Of a stretch of DNA of 64,000 bases, positions 1 through 9,699 are shown one piece after another. The notes below the pieces were generated by a model, which was not told the origin of the DNA, did no database searches, and saw only the letters and a list, made by a program, of their open reading frames with translations. The stretch is from Mytilus californianus. Taxonomy: Eukaryota; Mollusca; Bivalvia; Mytilida; Mytilidae. The stretch is taken from contig NW_026262659.1 in assembly GCF_021869535.1 (NCBI RefSeq), forward strand, positions 10,168,001 to 10,232,000, in the 5' to 3' direction. The position numbers and the translations under genes were made by a program. Position 1 is the first letter of the stretch. The number at the start of each line of letters is the position of its first letter.

Positions 1-669
1 ATATTAAAATTGAGTATGGAAATGGGAGTGTGTCAAAGAGAGAACAATCCAACCAAAGAGCAGTTTAGTAGTGCCAAAGGCGAAAAATATAGTTCAATGG
101 TTCACTGTTAAGAACTTGGGCTGAGAAAATGTATTTACTGGTTTGTGATGGCTGCTTGGAGTGATTTCACAAAAATGCGTCGGACTTAAACATGATCCAA
201 AAAAACAACATACTGGCATGATTTGTGGAAACTGTCATTGTAAATAAAAAAATTAAAAATTGTATGCAATATTGTTAATATCAAATAAAAGTTTTCAAGT
301 TTTGTTTTCATACATATTACTATAGTCCCATCGTACATTGCAGTGCATTAGTGAAACAATCGCGCAATGTAACCGTAGACACAAATATTATTGTTACATT
401 CGTAATTAATCGGTTCCTTACCCAACCCTATTCCGGCAATTAGTCTCCAATGTAACAATAATATTTTTATTGTTACATTTCCATGTAACAGCAGCCAGTG
501 CCATTCAAATAACCCAGGATTTTAGAAAATGACCTGTTTTCACCCGTATTTCTGACCGGTATTGTTTCCGGTATTTAGAAGTCAAATATACTTTCGGTTT
601 TCTTGGCATTTTTCCTTTGAAAATGAAAACAATTAAAATTAGAATTTACTTATTTACCGTACCAATGAA
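1..669. repeat. Direct duplication, left copy
   Basis: This segment recurs in the same orientation at 2442-3112 with scattered substitutions, starting with ATATTAAAATTGAGTATGG and ending near ACCAATGA. The period is about 2.44 kb. The left copy may begin before the window. It carries several ATGTAACAATAATAT-type motifs around 360-490. No coding potential was recognised; a mobile-element fragment or local duplication is likely. Confidence 0.85.
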
Positions 670-1707
670 ATTAATTGTAAATTGATATTTTCCTTTAACG
701 TGGAATCCCATTTATTTTTAGATGCTTCCATGCTTGATCAAGGTACAGCTCTTGTGAAACATATTTTTAATAATCTGTATCAAATATCAACTGAAAGATC
801 TCTCAAAGTCATTTAATCTGATGATATAGACATTATGATGACCTGTAGCTTTTTACATCTTTGTGAATAGTAGCTAGTATCTCACGGCAACCATACCAAA
901 TCTCATAATTTTTATAATATGCTCATTTTAACATTGTATATTTAAACTCATTACCTTTGGTAATGTTTTATGAAATACTGCAAATGTAATAAAACATTAT
1001 ATTGAAATTGATTCAAATCTAAAAATTATTCTATTTGTAATATCAATGAAGATTAAACATAGACACAGGAAATACCCCCATGACATGTGATTTGAATTCT
1101 AAATATAGTAAAGGGTATTTCCAAGTAGCAGTTAACAGAGACAATACTTCCTTCCTGTCCATTTTGTCACAATATTGACCAAAAACAATAGGCAGATACT
1201 CAGGTTAGTAAAAACTTCAGATACCTTATATCTCTATCATGTGTACCTTTTTTAATCTTCAATTTTACTGTAAATTGAAAGGTGATTTACCTCTCTGAAT
1301 ATCAATTCACCAAATATAAAAATAGAATACAGTCATAGTTATAACGATTTCTGTAACTGAAAAATTATTACTACCTACTAAACTAATATCTAGAGTAACT
1401 GAAATAAACATTTTTTTCAGAAAACTTCAGAAAAAAATAATACAATGTTATTAAACCATGAAGAAAGATTTAGTCTATATCTGATATTTGCAAGACACAA
1501 ACTTTATACCATCATGTATCTATGACTTCATTCATGTTCCCTCTTGTGAAATTCAAGATTGTTTACAAATTTTCCCTGTCTATACATATAACACATTGTT
1601 ATACGATGTAATGTAGGAGTCAACACTAATGATGAAAATATTAATGTTATCCTGATTCTATGAACAGACAAAGGAAAATAGCAGTTGAACAGTTTTTATT
1701 CATTTTT
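670..1707. other. Unassigned AT-rich sequence
   Basis: I see no open reading frame of note, no recognised repeat and no RNA gene here. It is AT-rich non-coding sequence lying between the left direct duplication and the first decayed exon copy. Confidence 0.5.
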
Positions 1708-1806
1708 ACTGTAGACAAGATACAATGACCGTATACTTGAATGTGTATATTTGGTTCCGTCTATACTGGAGATTTTTACTCCAGTGCTCAGACAGACTTT
1801 AGTATG
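1708..1806 (+). pseudogene. Decayed copy of HEPN exon 1 start (fragment 1)
   Basis: The stretch around 1751-1802 aligns with 3979-4029 of the real exon 1, sharing TTGGTTC, a TGGAGATT block, an acACCAGT-like block and TCAGACAGA. Upstream, ACTGTAGAC near 1712 resembles the acceptor of the real exon. The reading frame is not conserved, so this is a relic. It shows that the exon was locally duplicated before decay. Confidence 0.6.
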
Positions 1807-1879
1807 ACATTTATTATAGTCTTTTTTAAATACTTTTTATACTGGAAAATGGACTGTCAGAGAGGACAGGTGAACTTTG

Positions 1880-1942
1880 ACTTGATCATGGTTCTGTCAT
1901 ACTGGAGATTGTTAATTATACAAGACTTCAGACACTGAGGCT
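1880..1942 (+). pseudogene. Decayed copy of HEPN exon 1 (fragment 2)
   Basis: GGTTCTGTCATACTGGAGAT at 1890-1909, followed by CTTCAGACACTGAGG, matches the segment of exon 1 beginning at 3980 with a few substitutions. It is short and not open in frame. It lies about 140 bp after fragment 1, suggesting repeated partial duplication. Confidence 0.5.
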
Positions 1943-2084
1943 TAAAACAATGATATGACTTGAATAATGATAATCATTTACTTCTTTTTTTTTTAAGTTT
2001 ATGATGGACCGAAACGACATAGCTGTAAACTGACCCGTATTCTGCGGGTCACACCCGAGAATTTCCCTCTTCACACGGGATTTT

Positions 2085-2285
2085 TTAAATACCCGCCAGG
2101 TATTCAAATAGGCACTGGCTACAGTTACATGGAAATGTAACAATAATAAAAAAGTTATTTAAGAGACTAATTGCCGGAATACATGGTTGGCTAAGGAACC
2201 GATTAATTACGAATGTAACAATAATATTTGTGTCTACGGTTACATTGCGTTATTGTTACATTAAAGACTGCAATGTACGCAAGAT
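2085..2285 (-). repeat. Inverted copy of the 340-520 segment
   Basis: Read on the minus strand this matches 340-520 (and 2780-2960), including the ATGTAACAATAATAT motifs, the CCGGAAT/ATTCCGG block and the ACCGTAGACAC block. The arms are therefore inverted relative to both direct copies. It is probably a fragment of the same mobile element inserted in the opposite orientation. Confidence 0.7.
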
Positions 2286-2441
2286 ATATTAAACTTAAAC
2301 CTTCTACAGTTTTGTTGCTTAATTTTTCGATATGTACTAGATAATATTAGTGATAAATAATAATAATAATAATAATATTATTCCACAAATAGTGTTTGAA
2401 TAGTATCAAGCATTGATTTAATTGTTTTGATGTTCTTAGAG

Positions 2442-3112
2442 ATATTAAAATTGAGTATGGAAATGGGAGTGTGTCAAAGAGAGAACAATCCGACCAAAGA
2501 GCAGTTTAGTAGTGCCAAAGGCCAAAAATATAGTTTAATGGTTCACTGTTAAGAACTTGGGCTGAGAAAATGTATTTACTGGTTTGTGATGGCTGCTTGG
2601 AGTGATTTCACAAAAATGCGTCGGACTTAAACATGATCCAAAAAAAATAACATACAGGCATGATTTGTGGAAACTGTCATTGTAAATAAAAAAATTAAAA
2701 ATTGTATGCAATATTGTAAATATCAAATAAAAGTTTTCAAGTTTTGTTTTCATACATATTACTATAGTCCCATCGTACATTGCAGTGCATTAGTGAAACA
2801 ATCGCGCAATGTAACCGTAGACACTAATATTATTGTTACATTCAGAATTAATCAGTTCCTTACCCAACCCTATTCCGGCAATTAGTCTCCAATATAACAA
2901 TAATATTTTTATTATTGTTACATTTCCATGTAACCGTAGCCAGTGCCATTCAAATAACCCAGGATTTTAGAAAATGACCTGTTTTCACCCGTATTTCTGA
3001 CCGGTATTGTTTCCGGTATTTAGAAGTCAAATATACTTTCGGTTTTCTTGGTATTTTTCCTTTGAAAAGGAAAACAATTAAAATTAGAATTTGCTTATTT
3101 ACTGTACCAATG
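2442..3112. repeat. Direct duplication, right copy
   Basis: Right copy of the duplication described at 1-669. Similarity ends sharply near 3112, after a shared TGTACCAATGA-like block. Substitutions and small indels between the copies indicate some age. Confidence 0.85.
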
Positions 3113-3765
3113 ACAGCTATCAAAACATTACATTTGATTGAAAAGTAACAATTGGACGATTGTTTGTTAATTGTACACCAGAAAGTTGAAGCCAGTCAAG
3201 CTTGACATACAATTCTATGTCCTGATTTAAAGATTCGCCGTTTGCAAATATCAAATATCCTGTAAAAATGGTTTGAAAACAATTTGAACCTTTTAATACA
3301 TTTCTGTTCGAGAGAACAATTTTGTTATCACTTAAATGTAAAAGCTTTAAATCAAATCCATATGCTCTAGATGTTACACTGAAAGAAAACACACTAACTT
3401 CTTTCTATTTATCTTCCTCCTGTGTATAGGAGCACATTAGCTATAATTGATTTCTAATTACATGTATAGCTGGGGTTTATGACATTCATTAATAAAAAGA
3501 AGTAAACTAGTGTGAATAAAACAATAAAAAGGCATTGCTTTAGAAAGATATTTAATTAATGATAAATATTAATATACTTAACAAATACAAAAGTGATTAT
3601 TTTTAGGGAACTCAGTGTTACATGTATATGTTATAGTATATAAAAAAAAAAACTCTCAATACTAAAATTGGACCGAAAAAGTTTGTCGCTTTATGACCAG
3701 ACATTTTCTTCTTCAATGCAGGTCATGACCTGCATTTTCAGTTTCAGAGGTTGGCAGGTATGAAA
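3113..3765. other. Unassigned; a minus-strand 90-codon frame at 3120-3392
   Basis: A minus-strand open frame of 90 codons ends with TGA at 3120-3122, directly next to the edge of the direct duplication. The translation has a mixed hydrophobic/polar composition, but I recognise no family, signal peptide or repeat in it. It could be an exon remnant or chance. The rest of the stretch is AT-rich and unassigned. Confidence 0.2.
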
Positions 3766-3931
3766 CGACCGTAGACCCTACATCATTGTTTGTTCTATTA
3801 TTTTTGGAGATTGTTACACCAGTTTTCAGAGAGAGAGGCCTCCAAATGATAGTATTTTCTTATATAGGATGTCGGAGTACAGGATTTCATCAACAGTAAA
3901 ACTGTCATACACATCCTGTTTTATTCTTGCT
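3766..3931 (+). pseudogene. Decayed copy of HEPN exon 1 (fragment 3)
   Basis: This piece lies directly upstream of the real exon 1 and aligns with its first 165 bases. Shared blocks include TTGGAGATTGTTACACCAGT, then a gap, then ACAGGATTTCATCAACAGTA followed by a CATACACATCCTGTTT-like block. Frame is lost and about 20 internal bases are rearranged. Its closeness to the intact exon suggests tandem exon duplication with decay of the upstream copy. Confidence 0.8.
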
Positions 3932-3945
3932 TTTTTTATTGTAGG

Positions 3946-4575
3946 ATGGACAGAGATGATCATAGACGTTACTTCATAGTTGGTTCTGTTATAATGGAGA
4001 TTGTAACACCAGTCTTCAGACAGAGGTTAGAGAAAGACTACAAAAGTAAAAGGTTTGGATGTCTACAGGATTTCATCAACAGTAAACCTGTGATACACAT
4101 CCTGTTTCATCTTCGCCATAGGAATATAAAATGTTGTGTGGACAGTACCAACTGTAGGAACCGAGGGACCCTACCATTAAACTACAGCCAATGGGATTTA
4201 CTGTACACAGAGAATCCAAAACCACCTAAGCATCACTGTCACTGCTTGTATACAACCAATAATGTAAAGTTAGATGATCTTGATATTACCTTAGCTAGTT
4301 TGATTTTACTGAATTGCTGCAATCTGACACCAAATGAAGAGACATTGATAAAAGAACTAAGGAAGTTTAAGAACAACTACCTAAGCCACAACACCAAAGG
4401 TGCCATAACTGAAAAAGAGTTCAGAACACTGTGGAAAGACTTAACAACATGTGTCCTACAACTTGACCCCAGTAAACAAGATGACATCATACGGATACAG
4501 AACAGACCATTGGACGACTTATTGTGCAACAAGTACTTTGTTTGTCTCCTAGACATTCACAAAAAGCTTGAAGAG
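3946..4575 (+). CDS. DZIP3-like HEPN / beta-propeller protein, exon 1 (HEPN domain)
   Basis: First coding exon, residues 1-210 of a predicted 528-residue protein. The ATG sits one base after an acceptor (TTTATTGTAG, AG at 3943-3944), so a 5' UTR exon upstream is likely. The donor is GAG/GTAAGC at 4576, phase 0. Residues about 9-190 have the character of the DZIP3-like HEPN family: LPLNYSQWDLLYT near 76-88, DDLDITLASLILLNCCNLTP near 110-129, RKFKNNYLSH at 139-148 and FRTLWKDL at 159-166. In HEPN proteins an R-X4-6-H motif is the RNase-type signature; here the expected position is K142-X5-H148. Cysteines 63, 64, 70, 98 and 100 plus nearby histidines could bind metal. In molluscs such domains occur in expanded families thought to act as innate-immune or regulatory scaffolds, but function here is inference. 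Domain call is confident by eye; activity is not established. Confidence 0.85.
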
Positions 4576-4689
4576 GTAAGCAACTTATTTTCTTTACTAT
4601 CAAATCAACATTCCTGACCAAATCTTTCCACATGTATGAAAACAAAGCATATTTAAACTCAAACAGCATATTCAAACTCAGAATCAGAC

Positions 4690-5110
4690 TCTAATATTGT
4701 TTTCATTTATTGTTTTGTGCTGCTGTTGCATCACTGTCCCAGGTTAGGGAAAGTTTTTGGCACCTTCAAACTAGTGTAACCCCTCAACATTCTGCAAGTG
4801 CCTGTCCCAAGTCAGGAGCCTGTAATTCAGTGGTTGTCGTTTGTTGCTGAATATCAAATTTGTTTTTCGTTCTTTATTTTGTACATAAATCTGGCCAATA
4901 GTTTTCTCATTTTAAATGTTTTACATTTGTCATTTTGGGGCCTTTTGTAGATTACTATGTAGTATGGGTTTTGCTCATTGTTGAAGGCCATACAGTGACC
5001 TATATTGTTAGTACCAAATGGTGAAGTTAAAATCATCCCTTCGTAAATTTTACGGACGCCATCACGAGTTGGTTGACTGTTATGGAATAACCGTTTCACA
5101 GATGATATCT
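4690..5110 (-). repeat. SINE-like interspersed repeat, reverse orientation
   Basis: Contains blocks shared with copies at 9110-9425 and 60063-60590: CCAGGTTAGGG, TGCCTGTCCCAAGTCAGGAG, GTTGTCGTTTGTTG and GCTCATTGTTGAAGGCC. It lies in intron 1. I recognise the family as abundant in mussel DNA. Its transposition class cannot be settled from the sequence alone. Confidence 0.7.
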
Positions 5111-5235
5111 GATATGTTCCTTATGTCGTAACTACAATGCCCTTCCCTTTTCACGAATGTGACCTACCGAATTAGACTATTTACCGGATTTGTAATAACA
5201 TTAGCAAAACGACGGGTGCCACATGTGGAGCAGGA

Positions 5236-5529
5236 TCTGCTTACCCTTCCGGAGCACCTGAGAACACCACCAGTATTTGGTGGGGTTCGTGTTGCTTAGT
5301 CTTTAGTTTTCTATGTTGTGTCATCTGTACTATTATTTGTCTGTTTGTCTTTTTATTTTTGGCCATGGCGTTGTCAGTCTGTTTTCGATCTATGAGTTTG
5401 ACTGTCCCTCTGGTATCTTTCGTCCCTTTTCTATAGTTGTTAATTTCTATGTCATTTGGTCTCTTCTGGAGAGTTGTCTTATTGGCAATCATACCACATT
5501 TTTATATCCAAGTTCCTATTTCTAATTTT
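5236..5529 (-). repeat. SINE-like repeat, related terminal part
   Basis: Shares the GGAGAGTTGTCTTATTGGCA and ATCATACCACAT terminus with the 60063-60590 copy, in the same orientation. The internal part (TTTCGATCTATGAGTTTGAC and so on) differs from the 4690 copy, so it is a different subfamily. It directly abuts the hairpin element at 5531. Confidence 0.65.
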
Positions 5530-5530
5530 T

Positions 5531-7362
5531 ATACGACCGCAAAAAAATTTTTGTGGTCGTATATTGGTATGACGTTGGCGTCGTCGTCGTCCGAAGACAC
5601 ATTGGTTTTCGCACTCTAACTTTAGTTTAAGTGAATGGATCTTTATGAAATTTTACCACAAGGTTCAATACCACAAAAGGAAGGTTGTGATTGATTTTGG
5701 GGGTTATGGTAATAACAGTAAAGGAATTAGGGGCCAAAAAGGGGCCAAAAATAAGCATTTTTGTAACTTCCAGACATAACTTGTGTGTTAGTGTATGGAT
5801 CTCTCTGACATTGTACCACAAGGTTCCATATCACTAAAGGAATGCTGGGATTGATTTTGGGGGTAATTGCCTCAAAATTTTAGGAATTAGGGGCAAAAAA
5901 AGGGGCAAAAAACAAGCATTTTTCTAGTTTCATGACAATAACTTGTGTGTAAGTGTATGGATCTTTCTGAAATTGTACTACAAGGTTCCATATCACAAAG
6001 GGAAAGCTGGGTTTGAGTTTGGGGGTAATTGCCCTAAACGTTTAGGAATTTGGGGCCAAAAAGGGGCCAAAAAACACATTTTTTTCTAGTTTCCAGACAA
6101 TAACTTGTGTTCAAGTGTATGGATCTCTCTGAAATTGTACTGCAAGGTACCATACCACAAAGGGAAGGCTGGGATTGAGTTTGGGGTGATGAATCATAAT
6201 GGGGGTTCAAAAAATTTTGGGGGGGGATTTATTTTTTTTTCCTTTTTTTTCTTTTTTTCCTTTTTTGTTTCTTTTAAAATTTTCCATTTTAAGTTGGTTA
6301 TTTCTGATTTATATTTAAAATCAAATAATAATGATATGGTAGGAGATACACACCAAACAGGATGTGTAAATTATTATATAATAAGTATTGTGCAATAGCA
6401 AGAAATTTTCAATTGCACAGTATTGCACAATAGCAAGAAATCTTCAATTGCACAGTATTGCGCAATAGCAAGAAATCTTCAATTGCACAGTATTGCGCAA
6501 TAGCAAGAAATATCCAATAGCACAATATTGCGCAATAGCAAGAAATTGTCAATTGCACAATATTGCGCAATAGCAAGAAATTGTCATTTGTACAGTATTG
6601 CACAATAGCAAGAAATATTCAATTGCACAGTATTGTGCAAAAGAAGATACTTCCTATAAATTGCTTATTTCTTGACCAATTTCAATGGGGTTTTATTCTT
6701 GATTTCATGGGGTTCTTTAATATGCTGAATATAACCGTGTATTTAGTTTTTGGATTTTGGGCCCCGTTTTTAAATTGGTCCACATTGAGGTCCAAAGGGT
6801 CCAAAATTAAACTTAGTTTGATTTTAACAAAAATTGAATTCTTAGGGTTCTTTGATATGCTGAATCTAAACATGTATTTAGATTTTTGATTATGGGCCCA
6901 GTTTTCAAGTTGGTCCAAATCGGGGTCCAAAATTAAACTTTGTTTGATTTCAACATCATTGAATATATGGGGTTCTTTGATATGCTGAATCTAACCATGT
7001 ATTTAGATTTTTGATTTTTGGGCCCCGTTATCAACTTTGTCCACATTGAGGTCAAAAGGGTCCAAAATTAAACTTTGTTTGATTTCATCAAAAATTGAAT
7101 TCTTGGGGTTCTTTGATATGCTGAATCTAACTATGTATTTAGATTTTGGATATTGGACCATAATAGGTGAATGTCCAATTTAAAATTTTTAAGTTCTTAG
7201 ACCACATTCATTCTGTGTCAGAAATTTATGCTGTGTCAAATATTTAATCACAATCCAAATGCAAAGCTGTATCAAGCTTGAATGTTGTGTCCATACTTGC
7301 CCCAACTGTTCAGGGTTTGACCTCTGCGGTCATATCAAGCTGCGCCCTGCGGAGCATTTTAT
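5531..7362 (+). mobile_element. Hairpin-start tandem-core element, copy A (intron 1)
   Basis: Begins ATACGACCGC and is followed by a T-run and the inverted arm GTGGTCGTAT, forming a terminal hairpin. Then come GTCGTC microsatellite, about three modules of roughly 160 bp (each with GGATCTCTCTGAAATTGTAC-like and GGGGCCAAAAAGGGGCC blocks), a poly-G/poly-T tract, 35-bp repeats (6386-6640) and a roughly 130-bp tandem array (6660-7170). The end is a conserved 3' segment with GCGGTCATAT, a small stem-loop (GCTGCG...CGGAGC) and GCATTTTATT. No transposase gene was seen. Structure suggests a non-autonomous Helentron-like element; see copy B for the insertion evidence. Confidence 0.75.
6386..6640. repeat. 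35-bp palindrome-containing tandem repeat (copy A)
   Basis: About seven units of 35 bp, each with CAATAGCAAGAAAT followed by CAATTGCACAGTATTGCG. CAATTG and TTGCGCAA are self-complementary, so the array can fold in many registers. Equivalent shorter arrays occur at 10600-10815 and 39130-39320 in copies B and F and nowhere else in the window. Confidence 0.85.
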
Positions 7363-7551
7363 TCCATTTGATTAGGGACTTTCTGTTTTGAATTTTCCTC
7401 GGAGTTCAGTATTTTTTTTATTTTACTTTTTAGTGCAAAACTGCAAAAACTACCCTAATAGCCTCTTCGTTATAAAAATTTTCTCTTCAATATCTAGACA
7501 TGATTGGCATTACCAAAATAGATATAATCTCCATGGAATTGAGACGTACAT

Positions 7552-7712
7552 ATAGATTCTACCACTGCATCGAGTGTGATACGATATTTATCCACTCGAG
7601 ACAGTTAAATTTTCAAATTTAAAACGCGAGGCTCGCCGAGCGTTTTAAATATTTAAAATTTAACTGTCGAGAGTGGATAAATATCGTATTACACGAGATT
7701 TGGTGGTGGAAT
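7552..7712. mobile_element. Perfect-stem inverted repeat (MITE-like hairpin)
   Basis: Two arms of about 65 bp surround a short G/C-rich centre (GCGAGGCTCGCCGAGCG, near 7624-7643). Matching blocks include ACGATATTTATCCACTC against GAGTGGATAAATATCGT and ACAGTTAAATTTT against AAATTTAACTGT. The outer parts (TCTACCACTGCATCGAGTG against CACGAGATTTGGTGGTGGA) are less exact. No coding capacity. It is probably a miniature inverted-repeat element. Confidence 0.85.
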
Positions 7713-8844
7713 CTGTTTCTCTAATGATTTTCAAACAATACGCAGGCAAATGTATTCCTTCTTTTCGAATGATCTGCAAAAGATGTGTTCTTTCTATGTG
7801 ACGTCATCAGGCATGGTCGCCTTTTTTCATGCCGTCACAATAGGAAATTCAGAGGAAAGCAAGAAAATTCGACGTCATAATCGGATTTTAACCAATGAAG
7901 AACTGAGATCAAACGAACCACACGTTGATTAAATTTTTTTTATACAATGGGTGCAGAAAGGGATAAATTGACGAAGAATTAGAGAAAAATGTTTATAAAA
8001 CTGCATCCCAAATATCATTAACTCACCATTAGTGGTTCATCTGAAACTGACCTAATCACAAACTTACATTTAAACATGCAAAAATTTCAAAGTCAATACA
8101 CATGTACCATGAAGAAGGAGCGGGCCCAAATAATCTCCATTGAAATGAGATGTGCCAATACTGCCAGAACTGCATACTATATATCATTGACCAGCTACCA
8201 CTATTCATTCCCTTTAAACTGGCTCATCACAAACTTATATGTGATAGACAAAGACACTGCCACCAAAAACAGCAGGTCTTGGTCTCGTCTCTGCAACTTT
8301 GTTGAGGGAAGACAAAATTTTCCATTATTTTGAAAGCCTTGAAAATTAACTATTTTTGAAATTTTAGGAGCCAAATAGTGGCTTTTATCACATCTGGTGG
8401 GTTTTTATGACAACTTAAACCCCAAATTTGCATGGAAATTAATTTTTTACGCCAAGAATCAATTTGGAGTTGCATATAATACCAATGGATCAGTTTTCAT
8501 TGAAATCCTAGCACAAACAGATGTTTTCTCAAAATTTGTGATTTTTAAACAGAAACTTAATTAATCCAAAAGTTGATTTGCAAATATTAAACAAATGTAA
8601 AACTAAATACTATGCACAATGACTGTGACAAATAAATTTTATTGGCATCCTAGCCATTCCTTTTCACTAATAATACATGTAATATGCACATCTGTATGTT
8701 ATGCACAACAACTGTGCCAAATTTCATCGGCCTTCTAAGTAACCCTTATATATGGAGTTTTGGTGTTTATAAAAGTTGTTCCCAACCAGACAGACAGAAA
8801 TAGTAAAAACTATGGGTCTCCCACTTCTTGATTTTTTTTTTCAG
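7713..8844. other. Rest of intron 1, unassigned
   Basis: Short open frames at 7750-7932 and 8076-8333 show no recognised domain and no conserved partner elsewhere in the window. The stretch 8440-8790 has the repetitive look of bivalve intronic repeats (GTGCCAAATTTCATCGGCC and similar). A pyrimidine-rich tract at 8831-8842 precedes the exon 2 acceptor. Confidence 0.4.
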
Positions 8845-8970
8845 ATTGACACCAGAATACAAATCATAGGGGCAACTACTGCAGACATTCATTCAACTTC
8901 AACAGAAATACTGAGTACAATGAACATCAACAATGCTGGGTTAAAGTCTGAAATAATGGCTAAACTGGAG
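8845..8970 (+). CDS. HEPN / beta-propeller protein, exon 2 (linker)
   Basis: 126-bp exon, residues 211-252, phase 0 at both ends. The acceptor is a T-run plus CAG at 8842-8844 and the donor is GAG/GTATGT at 8971. The translation begins IDTRIQIIGATTADIH and ends LKSEIMAKLE, a helix-prone linker typical of the segment following DZIP3-like HEPN domains. Exon 1 and exon 2 both end in Glu-coding GAG at the donor. Removing this exon would keep the frame, so skipping is possible. Confidence 0.8.
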
Positions 8971-9109
8971 GTATGTACATTGTACAATTAAGAACAGCAA
9001 TCATCACAGATATTAAAGATCATTGCAAATAATAGTGTGCAGGTTAGTGATTGTATTTCAGCCAATGAGAACTTTACTAGGTTAAAAACTGTTTATACAT
9101 TACTCTTTC

Positions 9110-9425
9110 TTTAGGCACCTAAAGCCATGTTTCACACCTCGACATTCTGTGTGTGCCTGTCCTAAGTCAGGAGCCTGCAATTTAGTAGCTGTCGTTTGTT
9201 GCTTTATATAAAAGAAATCATTAATTGTTTTGTTCTTAAATCAGACTGTTAGTTTTCTCATTTGAATTGTTTTGTCTTTTCATAGACTTTTATAGCTTGC
9301 TATTCGGAATGGGTCTTGTTTTGCTCATTATTGAAGGATGTATTGGGACATATAGTTGCTAACTTCTACTTCACTTGCACTCTGGTGGAAATTTGTCTAA
9401 TCTGCTATCATATAACATCTTATTG
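9110..9425 (-). repeat. SINE-like interspersed repeat, reverse orientation
   Basis: Same family as 4690-5110: TGCCTGTCCTAAGTCAGGAG, CTGTCGTTTGTTGCT, TTTATAGCTTGCTATTCGG and TTTTGCTCATTATTGAAGG. The 3' part beyond about 9370 diverges. Confidence 0.7.
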
Positions 9426-9699
9426 ATAATTATTGCATTGTTTGTACTTCAGTAATTCTACAAAAAAAAAAAAGATTTTAAGGTGTAATACCACCATTGA
9501 TTTTCCCCTATTAGTCTTTGTTAAATTTGCACTTTTCAAAAAATTGTGCAGAATTTATCTTTGTTTCAAATAAAGAAATACTTGGCATGAGTAAAGATTT
9601 ATCCTGTCCAGTACTATAGAAAAATTTCACATAACATTTCATTGCATATAAGAAAATAACCATCACTGGAAGTTAACCAATCAAATTTTCCCCCTTTTT

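Noticed and set aside
6386-6640. CRISPR-like array
   Set aside because: The 35-bp units are contiguous without unique spacers, AT-rich, and belong to a eukaryotic mobile element.
8076-8333. 85-codon frame in intron 1 as an extra exon of the HEPN gene
   Set aside because: No acceptor/donor pair compatible with the phase 0 junctions was seen, and the composition is not domain-like. Exon 1 joins exon 2 in frame without it.
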